DNA of 46,162 nucleotides from assembly GCA_021847645.1 (NCBI GenBank), contig JAJZQG010000042.1, positions 1-46,162 on the forward strand. The letters run 5' to 3'. Source of the DNA: Myxococcales bacterium. GTDB lineage: Bacteria; Myxococcota_A; Polyangia; Polyangiales; Polyangiaceae. Positions 18,430 through 26,152 of this stretch are shown here, in pieces (position 1 is the first letter of the stretch; each line of letters opens with the position of its first letter). Made by a program: the position numbers and the translations under genes. The notes below the pieces were generated by a model, which saw only the letters and a program-made list of their open reading frames with translations, had not been told where the DNA came from and searched no databases.

Positions 18430-19119
18430 TCAGCCCCTCGAGCGAGCCTCCACGCGCTCCGCGAGCATCTGTAGCACCTGCTCGATGCTCACGTTCGTCG
18501 TGTCGATGTCGACGGCGTCGTGGGCGCGCACCAGCGGCGCGGCCTGCCGCTCCGTGTCGCGCTTGTCCCGCTCGTTGAGCTCCCGCAGCGTGTCCTCGAA
18601 AGTCACACGCATCTTCTTGGCGCGCAGCTCCTCGAAGCGACGTCGCGCTCGCTCCTCGGGCGAGGCGTGCATGAAGAACTTCACGTCCGCGTTGGGGAAG
18701 ACCACCGTGCCCGTGTCGCGGCCCTCGACGACCACGCCGCCGTCGGCGCCCAGGTCCCGTTGCAGCTGGAGCAGCTCCTGACGCACCGCGGGGAATGCGG
18801 ACACTGTGCTTGCGCCTGCGCTCATCTCGGGAGTGCGGATCGCCGCCGACACGTCGTGATCGTCGAGCACCACGCGCTGCGTGCCGTCCGTGTCCCGCTC
18901 GAAGCGCAGCCGCTTGCGCGCGACGATGTCACGGGCCACATCGGCGACGCTGCCCTGATCGCACCAGCCGCGCGAAGCCTCCTGCGAGGCGAGCGCCACG
19001 ACGCGATAGATGGCGCCGGTGTCCAAGTACACGTAGCTCAGCCGCTCCGCCAGCGCCCGCGCGAGCGTGCTCTTGCCAGATCCGCCGGGCCCGTCGATGG
19101 TGATGACGAGACGCTTCAT
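18430..19119 (-). CDS. cmk: Cytidylate kinase
   Basis: A 229-aa nucleoside monophosphate kinase that phosphorylates CMP and dCMP with ATP. The P-loop is GPGGSGKST at residues 10-18, followed by YLDTGAIYR. The CMP-binding insert and GRDTGTVVFP (EGRDTGTVV segment) are present. The lid region has RFEELRAKK and RDKRDTER. The start MKRLVITIDG at 19119 is family-typical. It is first in a tight minus-strand group (cmk, RNase H, lipoprotein) upstream of rpsA. Length and motifs are normal. Confidence 0.96.
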   Translation of the reverse strand: MKRLVITIDGPGGSGKSTLARALAERLSYVYLDTGAIYRVVALASQEASRGWCDQGSVADVARDIVARKRLRFERDTDGTQRVVLDDHDVSAAIRTPEMSAGASTVSAFPAVRQELLQLQRDLGADGGVVVEGRDTGTVVFPNADVKFFMHASPEERARRRFEELRAKKMRVTFEDTLRELNERDKRDTERQAAPLVRAHDAVDIDTTNVSIEQVLQMLAERVEARSRG

Positions 19120-19213
19120 GGTCGTGAGCACCTGCCTAGCACGAAAGAGGCCCGGCAGACGACGCGGAGCTGCACGACGCCTGACCGGTGTCATGCCCGC
19201 CGGCAGGACCGGG

Positions 19214-20224
19214 CTAGCGTCCCCCGCGGATCGATCGCCCCGTCATGTCCATGAGCATCGTCGCGCTCTGCGAGTCCACCGACACGATGAACTGGACGTC
19301 TTTCTGCTCGGTGCGCACCTGCATGTTCTGGATCGGCGGACGAATGCCGATGATCGCAAGCAGGTTGGCGTAGGCCGACAGTTGCGAGACTTGCTGGAGC
19401 GCGCCCGCGGCACGTTGTGCCGAGTCGGGGTCGGGATAGGTCAGCGAGCCGGCAAAGTTGATCCCAGGCGGCTCGAAGTTGCCCAACACCCGCACGACCG
19501 TCAGGCCGTTGAGGAACGGGAACTGCTGAGCCGTGGCGGCGACCTGCGGCTGCGTGCTCAGATCGCCCACGCCCACGATCGACGCTTTGGGCGTGTCGAC
19601 CAGGCTGGCCATCCAGTCCGGAAGCTCGCGGCGCACCCGCTTGTCGCGGATCTTGTCGAGCGTGCGCCGGATGCCCGTTTCATTGCCCGCAATCGCGGTA
19701 TTCTTCGTCACGACCACGAAGCCCACACCGCCCGCCGTGTACAGGTCGTTGTTGGCGTACTCGAGCTTGGCCAGCGGAACGCCGAGCGCGGTCATCGCTC
19801 CACGGCTCGCCGCCGTGCGGACCGCGTCGGGATCGAACGTGCCCTGCACCACGACCGCGACGTCGGCTCCCTCGAGCGAGTACAGCCCGAGGAACACCTT
19901 GCGCACGTCGCGCCTCGGATCGAAGTTCGCGTCCGGCCCCAGGGGGACCGCATACGACAACAGCGTCGCGGCCGCCGGCCCGACGGGCGAGTTGAACGCC
20001 GCCTGCGCATCGACATAGACGAGCCCCACCGCACCACCGGGCAGCAGCGCGAGCGGATCCCGATCGATCTCTTCCGACGACAAGCGCGTGCCGTCACCCG
20101 CCAGTACCACGCTGTCGCCTTGCTTCGCGCAGCTCGCTGAAAAGAGCGCCAAGGCGCCGAGCAACGTCGCCGCCATCAAAGCAAGCACTCCTCGCCTGGC
20201 CTGGTCCTTGAGTCGATCGTGCAT
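19214..20224 (-). CDS. Lipoprotein upstream of cmk
   Basis: A 336-aa hypothetical lipoprotein. The ATG at 20224 gives MHDRLKDQARRG, a long hydrophobic helix and lipobox FSASC. A TTG two codons earlier is possible. The mature domain begins with LLPGGAVGLVYVDAQA, then alternating strands and helices with GADVAVVVQG and GVGFVVVTKN. Layout and several hydrophobic strands correspond to the lipoprotein at 16877-17854, suggesting paralogy. It sits between pheA-like and cmk genes on the same strand, about 50 and 95 bp away. Function unknown. Confidence 0.88.
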   Translation of the reverse strand: MHDRLKDQARRGVLALMAATLLGALALFSASCAKQGDSVVLAGDGTRLSSEEIDRDPLALLPGGAVGLVYVDAQAAFNSPVGPAAATLLSYAVPLGPDANFDPRRDVRKVFLGLYSLEGADVAVVVQGTFDPDAVRTAASRGAMTALGVPLAKLEYANNDLYTAGGVGFVVVTKNTAIAGNETGIRRTLDKIRDKRVRRELPDWMASLVDTPKASIVGVGDLSTQPQVAATAQQFPFLNGLTVVRVLGNFEPPGINFAGSLTYPDPDSAQRAAGALQQVSQLSAYANLLAIIGIRPPIQNMQVRTEQKDVQFIVSVDSQSATMLMDMTGRSIRGGR

Positions 20225-20275
20225 GGCCAATGGTTCCGCCTTCCCCTGGTTTGGTCCGTCACCGCGTGCGTGGGC

Positions 20276-21343
20276 TCAGCACTTGGTTGGATACGACCCG
20301 AGCACCTTGAAGAATCGGGTGTTCTTCTTGATCTCGTCGAGCGCCGCCACGATCGCACGATCCGTCGCGTGGCCCATCACGTCGATGTAGAAGATGTAGT
20401 CCCAGCCCTCGCCCGGGACCGGACGGGACATCACGTTCTTCACATTGATCCCGCGCTTGGCGAAGTCGCCCAGCACCGCCAGCAGCGCACCCGGCTCGTC
20501 GCTCAGCGTGAACACCAGCGAGGTGACGTCCTCGCCCGACCGAGGGGACGGCCGCGTCCCGATCAGCGCGTATCGCATGCGAAGATCGGGCTCGTCGCCT
20601 ACGTTCGGCAGCACCGTGGCGAGGCCGTGCGCGTCGCCGATGGCCTCGTGGGCGATCGCCGCGCCGCCGTGATCCTCTGCGGCAAACTGGCAGGCGACGG
20701 AAGGCGAGCGAACGTCGATGACCGACGCGCGCGGAAGGCTGGTGTTGAGGAACACGTGGCTGTTGGCGTGGTCGTGGGCGCTCGCATACACCTTCTCGAT
20801 GTCGCCCAGGTTGCCCGTTCGGCTCATCAAAGCCACGCCGGCCGCGATCTCGCACTGCCCGATGACCATCAGGTCCGTCTGCTTGAGCGCCAGGATCGTG
20901 CTGAGCACCGGACCGTCTTGCGAAGTTTCGTAGGGCGCGACGGCGAAGTCCACGCGCCCGCGCGCGAGCTCGTCGAACGCTGCGGCCGGCGTGTCGCACG
21001 GGATTCCGCGCACGCCCGCGCCGAACATCTGGCGCGTCGCTACCGCGCCGAACGAGCCGTCCGAGCCGACGAACGCGACGCGTGTCGGGCCTTCGAGCGA
21101 GGCGCACGCGGCATGCACGGCCTTGAACACGGACCGCACGCTCTCCGACGGGAGATCTCCCGTGGCGGCGGCCTGCAGCGCCTCCAGACGCTCGCGCTGC
21201 TGCAGAATGGGATTGCCCGTGTCGTCCCCGAGGGCGCCGACCTCGCGCGAAAGGCGCGCGCGCTTCTCCAGGAGCCGCAGGATGTCCACGTCCACTTCGG
21301 CCATCCTGGTGCGAATCTCTTCGATCTGCCGACGATCTGCCAT
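20276..21343 (-). CDS. pheA: P-protein-like chorismate mutase/prephenate dehydratase
   Basis: A 355-aa three-domain protein: AroQ chorismate mutase (about 1-85), prephenate dehydratase (about 90-270) and ACT (about 275-350, ending FFKVLGSYP). It would convert chorismate to phenylpyruvate for Phe synthesis. Several key residues differ from the E. coli enzyme. In AroQ, Arg11 and Arg28 are kept, but the position of Lys39 is Gly39 and that of Asp48 is Gln. In the dehydratase the catalytic Thr-Arg-Phe motif is Met-Arg-Tyr (RMRYALIG), and ENS..G is ETSQDG. In ACT the Phe-binding ESRP is MSRP. The overall fold is clear. Activity and feedback control are doubtful, so the symbol names the family rather than proven function. 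Confidence 0.85.
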   Translation of the reverse strand: MADRRQIEEIRTRMAEVDVDILRLLEKRARLSREVGALGDDTGNPILQQRERLEALQAAATGDLPSESVRSVFKAVHAACASLEGPTRVAFVGSDGSFGAVATRQMFGAGVRGIPCDTPAAAFDELARGRVDFAVAPYETSQDGPVLSTILALKQTDLMVIGQCEIAAGVALMSRTGNLGDIEKVYASAHDHANSHVFLNTSLPRASVIDVRSPSVACQFAAEDHGGAAIAHEAIGDAHGLATVLPNVGDEPDLRMRYALIGTRPSPRSGEDVTSLVFTLSDEPGALLAVLGDFAKRGINVKNVMSRPVPGEGWDYIFYIDVMGHATDRAIVAALDEIKKNTRFFKVLGSYPTKC

Positions 21344-21436
21344 GCGGTGAAGGTTAGTTCGCAACCCGGTGCGTGTCACGCCCCGCGCCGCTCGACATCG
21401 TCAGGACTGCCCGAATCGGGGCGCCCAGCCGCTTGC

Positions 21437-21703
21437 CTACCGCGAGGCAGCCGGCGCCGCTCCCGCATCGCTCTCCAACTCCAGCTTCGCCGTGACCGCA
21501 CGACGGCTCGAGGGGTATCTCGCTACGATGAATCGGAGCGTTTCCCGATACGCGACATCGTCGCCCTTGGCCCGAAACTCCTGGGCGAGGCTGTAGAGCG
21601 CGTCCCCGGGCGTCTCGTCGGTTTTCAGAGCCGGGTCCTGGCTTCCGCGACATTGCATGGGGGCCAGGGCGAGCACGACCGAAAGAAGCAGGAATCGATG
21701 CAC
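21437..21703 (-). CDS. Small TPR-like lipoprotein
   Basis: An 88-aa protein read from a GTG at 21703. It has a short signal (HRFLLLSVVLALAPMQC) with the lipidated Cys at residue 18. A single helical hairpin follows, PGDALYSLAQEFRAKGDD to RFIVARYPSSRRA, in the style of TPR or BamD/YbgF-type repeats. It may be a periplasmic adaptor. No Shine-Dalgarno is obvious and no ATG exists near the signal, so GTG is the best start. It lies between the LpxL-like and P-protein genes, same strand. Confidence 0.7.
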   Translation of the reverse strand: MHRFLLLSVVLALAPMQCRGSQDPALKTDETPGDALYSLAQEFRAKGDDVAYRETLRFIVARYPSSRRAVTAKLELESDAGAAPAASR

Positions 21704-21744
21704 CCGGCGAGGATACCACCACGCCGGCACCGCGCGGCGATCGA

Positions 21745-22605
21745 TCAGCCATCCGCCGAAGCCCCGCCGGCACCCCAGCGGCGATGCAACCACAGCCACT
21801 GAGCCGGCCGCTGCCTCACAAACGCCTCGAGCTTCCCGGACGCCTCGAGAACGACCTGGCGCACCCACGCGCGTGAGGGCCGCTGCGGCGCCGGCAACAT
21901 CATCGGCACGACAAGGCGGTGACGACCGCCTGCGCATCGCTCGGCCAAGGCCACGACCACCGGAGCGCGACATCGGGCGGCGATATCCGCGAATGCCGCC
22001 TCATGACGCGCCTGGGCGCCCAGAAACGGCGCCTCGATCGTTGCGCGCTCGCGCAGCGGACGTTGGTCGATCAGGAACGCGACCACTCCCCCAGCCCGAA
22101 GGTGCGCCGACGCGCGCTGCACCGCGCCCTGCGGATCGACCAGCAACACGCCCCGGTGCGCACGCATGCGTTGCCAGAACCGGTCCAGCGAGCGCCACGA
22201 CAGATGGCGGGTCACCACCATCAACGGCACCCGCTGCGCCATCGCGCATGCCAGCAGGTCCCAGTTGCCCGTGTGTGCGGTCACCACGACCAACCCCCGG
22301 CCATGCGACAGTGCACGCTGCACGGCGCGCCACTGCTCCTCATCCTGCTCGAAGAACTCCGACAGGTCTTGCGACGGCCGCCCTGCGGTCCAGAGCAGCT
22401 CGAACACGAGGGTGCCGAGCGATTCGTACATCGCGCGCAGTTGTCCGGGGCGGTCCGCGATCGCCGCGCGGCGCATGCTCTCGGACGCATGGCGGCGGCG
22501 TATCCGCAAGACTGCGCCGACAAGCCAGCCGAGCAGGGCGCCGGGAACACGCAAGGCGCGCCACGGCAGCAGCGCCACGATACCGGACACCAGCCGCCAG
22601 ATCAC
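21745..22605 (-). CDS. LpxL/HtrB-type lipid A acyltransferase
   Basis: A 286-aa membrane-associated acyltransferase. An N-terminal hydrophobic segment (VALLPWRALRVPGALLGWLVG) is followed by the HX4D catalytic motif HTGNWD at about residue 110. Other family motifs are FLIDQRP near 185 and a C-terminal PAQWLWLHRRW, typical of lysophospholipid/lipid A late acyltransferases. It probably adds a secondary acyl chain to lipid A or an ornithine-type lipid at the inner membrane. The start is GTG at 22605. The gene leads a minus-strand run into the TPR-like lipoprotein and P-protein. Which acyl chain is added cannot be read. Confidence 0.92.
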   Translation of the reverse strand: MIWRLVSGIVALLPWRALRVPGALLGWLVGAVLRIRRRHASESMRRAAIADRPGQLRAMYESLGTLVFELLWTAGRPSQDLSEFFEQDEEQWRAVQRALSHGRGLVVVTAHTGNWDLLACAMAQRVPLMVVTRHLSWRSLDRFWQRMRAHRGVLLVDPQGAVQRASAHLRAGGVVAFLIDQRPLRERATIEAPFLGAQARHEAAFADIAARCRAPVVVALAERCAGGRHRLVVPMMLPAPQRPSRAWVRQVVLEASGKLEAFVRQRPAQWLWLHRRWGAGGASADG

Positions 22606-22710
22606 GACGTCACCACGGTCGCCGCCACCGCCTCACCGATGCTCGTTCGTCGCACGCCACCGCTTGCAGCTCCCTGGGGCGACGTGCGGCTGCCCATCGT
22701 TGCGGGGCCT

Positions 22711-22998
22711 CTAGCGGCCAGACGAGAACCCGGTCTTGCGATCCACCGGCGGCGGCGACTCGATCGCGATGGCGAACAGGTCGTCGAGCTCCATCACGTA
22801 GGTTTCGTCCTTCCTCGTCCGCGCGCGGATCAGCACGCCCTCGACCTTCAGCGCGTCGACCTTGGGGACCGTGAGCGCCGCGGCGCCGTGCGCAACGTAC
22901 AGCGTCAGGAAGCGGTCCGGCGCCAGAACCGACCAGCCTTCCCCGTCGACCTGCACCGGCACGCCGGCCAAGGCGGCCTTCCAGCCCTCGTTCGTCAT
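22711..22998 (-). CDS. Small conserved-looking protein
   Basis: A 95-aa soluble protein with no signal or helix. It begins MTNEGWKAALAGVPVQVDGEG and reads like a beta-rich domain (WSVLAPDRFLTLYVAHG, KVEGVLIRARTR, TYVMELDDLFAIAIE). Coding character is good and the ATG at 22998 is the only sensible start. I do not recognise the family. It is divergent to the ABC ATPase gene and 105 bp upstream of the LpxL-like gene, with which it may be transcribed. Confidence 0.7.
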   Translation of the reverse strand: MTNEGWKAALAGVPVQVDGEGWSVLAPDRFLTLYVAHGAAALTVPKVDALKVEGVLIRARTRKDETYVMELDDLFAIAIESPPPVDRKTGFSSGR

Positions 22999-23052
22999 GC
23001 AAAGATGGAAGCAGGGCTTGGCTGTCTGTCAAGGGGCGTGCAAGATCGGCGC

Positions 23053-23865
23053 GTGGAGACGTCCGCGAAAGGCGCCCGATCCGGGGACCACATCGTCGTT
23101 CAGGACCTGGTCAAGCAGTTCGGGGATACGTACGTCCTTCGGAACTTGTCCTTGACGATCCCGAGGGGCGAGACGGCCGTCATCATCGGTGGGTCGGGCG
23201 CCGGCAAGACCACGTTGTTGCGCATCCTGATCGGCCTCGAGAAGCCTTCGTCGGGCCACGTGTTCATCGACGGTATCGACATCGCGCGCCTCGAAGGCCG
23301 CGAGCTCGACAAGGTCCGCAAGAAGTTCGGGATGGTCTTCCAGTACTCGGCGCTGCTCGACTCGTTGACGGTGCTCGACAACGTGGCATTCCCGTTGCGC
23401 GAGCACACGCGGCTCAAAGTCCGCGAGGTGCGCGACAAGGTGCTGTCGATGCTCGAGACGCTCGGGCTTCAACGCGCGGACGCGGCCAAGATGCCCTCCG
23501 AGCTGTCGGGCGGCATGCGCAAACGCGTTGCCCTGGCCCGGGCGCTGATGCTCGAGCCCGAAATCATCATCTACGACGAGCCCACCAGCGGCCTCGACCC
23601 GCAGACCTCACGCATGGTCGACGATCTCATCAGCGAGACGCGTGAGCGGTTCAACGTCACCAGCGTGGTCATCTCCCACGACATGGCGAGCACCTTCCGC
23701 ATCGCCCACCGCGCGTTTCTGCTCATCCGCGGCGAGATGGTGGCTTCCGGCACGCCCGACGAGCTGGCCGACCCGGCCCTCAACCCTGTCGCCTACGACT
23801 TCATCGTCGCCTCCGGCGTCGCCTGGGATCGCATGTCCCGTCCTCCGCCTACCCGCGGAACCTGA
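23053..23865 (+). CDS. MlaF-type ABC transporter ATPase
   Basis: A 270-aa ATP-binding subunit. Walker A is GGSGAGKTT, the Q-loop follows VFQYSALLDSLTV, the signature is LSGGMRKR, Walker B is IIIYDEPTSGLDP and the H-loop is ISHD. The FQYSALLDSLTV and LSGGMRKRVALARAL patterns match MlaF/Ttg2A, the ATPase of retrograde phospholipid transport between outer and inner membranes. The start is uncertain: GTG at 23053 is used, with GTG 23038 and ATG 23005 in frame, none with a good ribosome site. No MlaE permease or MlaD MCE protein lies beside it, so partners must be elsewhere. Confidence 0.88.
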   Translation: METSAKGARSGDHIVVQDLVKQFGDTYVLRNLSLTIPRGETAVIIGGSGAGKTTLLRILIGLEKPSSGHVFIDGIDIARLEGRELDKVRKKFGMVFQYSALLDSLTVLDNVAFPLREHTRLKVREVRDKVLSMLETLGLQRADAAKMPSELSGGMRKRVALARALMLEPEIIIYDEPTSGLDPQTSRMVDDLISETRERFNVTSVVISHDMASTFRIAHRAFLLIRGEMVASGTPDELADPALNPVAYDFIVASGVAWDRMSRPPPTRGT

Positions 23866-23977
23866 CCCCGGGCCGCCATCGTCCCATGCGCGAACAGCAC
23901 CCATCGGCGACACGATGCTTTCGACGGCCGCCCTGCTAGCATGGTGCGGCTCCGTCTGATTTCCCCAGGGAGGGTTC

Positions 23978-24772
23978 ATGGGCAACATCGTCAACTACCA
24001 GACCGACCGCGGCGTCGCGCTCCTGACTCTCAACGATCCCCCCGTCAATGCATTCACCCACGAGATGCTTGTCGAGCTCGACGCGCACATCACGGACGCG
24101 CGATTCGACGACGACGTGCAGGCGATCGTGCTCACCGGGCACGGCGAGCACTTCTTTTCGGCCGGCGCGAACATCAACATGCTGCGCGAGGTCGACGCTT
24201 CGTTCCGGTACAACTTCTTCCTGTACGCCAGCGAGACCATGGCGCGCATCGAGCACACGCCGAAACTCGTCATCGCGGCGCTCAACGGGCACGCGGTCGG
24301 CGACGGAATGGAAATGGCTCTCGCCTGTGACATCCGCATTGCCCGCGCCGGCGCCGGTACGATCGGCATGCCGCAGATCGACCTGGGCATGATTCCCGGG
24401 ACGGGCGGGACCCAGCGCATCGCGCGCTTCCTGCGCAAAGGACGGGCGATGCACATGCTGCTCGAGGGCGAGAAGATGTCCTTCCCCGACGCGCTCGGCG
24501 TCGGGCTCGTCGATTTCGTCTGGACGAGCGACTCTCACGCCGAGTTCATCGACCGCGTGCTGGACTACGCGCGTCGCTTCACCCGCCCGGACAAGTCCCC
24601 GCTGACCGTGGGCAAGCTCAAGCTCGCCGTGCAAGCGGCCTACGAGCTGACCACCGAGCAGGGCGTGGCGTTCGAGCGCGAGCTGCAGGCACAGCTCTGC
24701 AGCGCCGACGACGCCTGTGAGGGACTCCAGGCCTGGATCGAGAAGAGACCGCCGGTCTTCCAGGGGAAGTGA
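23978..24772 (+). CDS. Enoyl-CoA hydratase/isomerase family protein
   Basis: A 264-aa crotonase-fold protein with AGGGAGGG before the ATG. The oxyanion-hole segment is FSAGANINML. The first catalytic Glu (rat Glu144 position) is kept in DGMEMALACD. At the second (Glu164 position) the motif reads MPQIDLGMIPGTGG, so Glu is replaced by Gln. Classical hydratases need both Glu residues. This one may be an isomerase, a hydrolase or a weak hydratase. Its stop at 24770-24772 abuts the opposing receiver gene's stop with no gap. No other beta-oxidation gene is nearby. Confidence 0.92.
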   Translation: MGNIVNYQTDRGVALLTLNDPPVNAFTHEMLVELDAHITDARFDDDVQAIVLTGHGEHFFSAGANINMLREVDASFRYNFFLYASETMARIEHTPKLVIAALNGHAVGDGMEMALACDIRIARAGAGTIGMPQIDLGMIPGTGGTQRIARFLRKGRAMHMLLEGEKMSFPDALGVGLVDFVWTSDSHAEFIDRVLDYARRFTRPDKSPLTVGKLKLAVQAAYELTTEQGVAFERELQAQLCSADDACEGLQAWIEKRPPVFQGK

Positions 24773-25258
24773 TCAGGCGCCTTCGACGGACTCGGCCTTC
24801 GTCGCAACCGCACCCACGACGATCTCGACGAGCTGATCGGGCAGGAATGGCTTCGCCAAGAATGCGATCGCACCATCGCGCATCGTCTGCTGGGCCCGTG
24901 GATCCATCAGGCCGCCCGAGCACAGGACCACCTTGACCGCCGGGTTCAGTGCCTTCAGCTGGACGAACGTCTGCGCCCCGTCCATCCCCGGCATCTCCAT
25001 GTCGAGCACGACCGCGTCGATCACGCGGTACAGCGCACGGTAGAAAGCCACCCCCTCTTCCCCGTCCTGCGCGAGCACCACGTCGAACCCATGGGACTCC
25101 AGCACGGTGGCAATCGTGTCACGAGCCAACGCGGTATCGTCGATCACAAGAATCCGACCACCGGGTGCCGCGACTTTGGGCCGCACGGAGCTGCCGTGCG
25201 ACGAGGGCTCGATCCCGGAAAGGGACTCGGCTTCAGGCGTGTCGAAGCGATTTCTCAT
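24773..25258 (-). CDS. Single-domain response regulator
   Basis: A 161-aa protein. A variable N-terminal tail of about 40 residues (MRNRFDTPEAESLSG) is followed by a CheY-like receiver. The acidic pair is IDDT, the phosphoacceptor Asp lies in VLDMEMPGMDG, the switch Ser/Thr position is in LCSGG and the Lys is in AKPF. There is no output domain, so it should act by protein contact in a phosphorelay or motility pathway. It lies 72 bp downstream of another receiver protein on the same strand. No histidine kinase is in the window. Confidence 0.92.
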   Translation of the reverse strand: MRNRFDTPEAESLSGIEPSSHGSSVRPKVAAPGGRILVIDDTALARDTIATVLESHGFDVVLAQDGEEGVAFYRALYRVIDAVVLDMEMPGMDGAQTFVQLKALNPAVKVVLCSGGLMDPRAQQTMRDGAIAFLAKPFLPDQLVEIVVGAVATKAESVEGA

Positions 25259-25330
25259 TCGTGGCCTCCGCCGGCAGGCGCAAGCTGTCGGTGCCCGCCG
25301 GATGACGGCGTCAGGTCGTCCGAACAAGGA

Positions 25331-25912
25331 TCACGCCACGTCGAGCCCCATCAAGCGCTCGAGAGACTCGCGCAAGGAGGACACTTCACCCTTCAAGATG
25401 AAGTCGTAGGCACCGCCGTCGAGTGCTTCCTGACGCATGTCCTCGTGGGACGAGTAGATGATCGTGCGGATGTGCGAGGTGCTTTCGAGGGCCTTGAGCC
25501 GGTCGAGCAGCCGGATTCCATCGAGGCCGGGCATCTTGATGTCGAGGATGATCGCGTCGGGTTGCTGGGTCCCGACCGCCACCAGCGCGTCGAACGGATC
25601 CTGGAACGCCGTCAGATCGAAACGGCGCGACAGCACTCGCCGCAACGAGGCGAGCACGTTCGGATCGTCGTCGATCGCGACGACCTTGGGCTTGCCGACG
25701 CGAAGATCCTCCGGGATCGGGTAGCCGTACTTGCGCAGGAAATCGAGCACGTCGAGGCGGCGGAAGCGCAGGTGTCTGCCCGGTGTTCGAAAGTGCCTGA
25801 TTTCGCCCTTGTCGGCCCAGTTGTGAATGGTCTTGAGGTCCACCTGGCAAAAGCGGGCCATGTCGCTGGCGGTAAACAACTCGGGATTGGTGCTTGGTTC
25901 TTTCTGGTTCAT
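25331..25912 (-). CDS. Response regulator with N-terminal MerR-type HTH
   Basis: A 193-aa protein in an unusual order. Residues 12-68 form a MerR/excisionase-type helix-turn-helix (FTASDMARFCQVDLKTIHNW, then GRHLRFRRLDVLDFL). A receiver follows from about 75, with IDDDP, phosphoacceptor Asp in ILDIKMPGLDG, Ser in IYSSHED and Lys in ILKGE. Most response regulators carry the DNA-binding domain at the C-terminus. The start MNQKEPS is preferred over a longer in-frame extension. It likely binds DNA under phosphorylation control. Its partner kinase is unknown. Confidence 0.92.
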   Translation of the reverse strand: MNQKEPSTNPELFTASDMARFCQVDLKTIHNWADKGEIRHFRTPGRHLRFRRLDVLDFLRKYGYPIPEDLRVGKPKVVAIDDDPNVLASLRRVLSRRFDLTAFQDPFDALVAVGTQQPDAIILDIKMPGLDGIRLLDRLKALESTSHIRTIIYSSHEDMRQEALDGGAYDFILKGEVSSLRESLERLMGLDVA

Positions 25913-26152
25913 CGGCTCAGGCTCGATTGATGCGGCTTGACGTTGGCGGTTCACGCTGACTGACTGCGAATTCGAGCCTACCACGGAAGGAGCACGAGCG
26001 GGAGAAGCCGACAGCCGCCGGGTCGAGGGCGCGGCTGGTCCCGGGCCGTTGCGCCGAACATGGGGCTTGTCCGCCGCCGTCGACGGCGACCGCGATGGGA
26101 CAGGGCGACGGCAACGACCGGACCGTTGCCGAGGCCGTCGTGGGGCGGCCTA

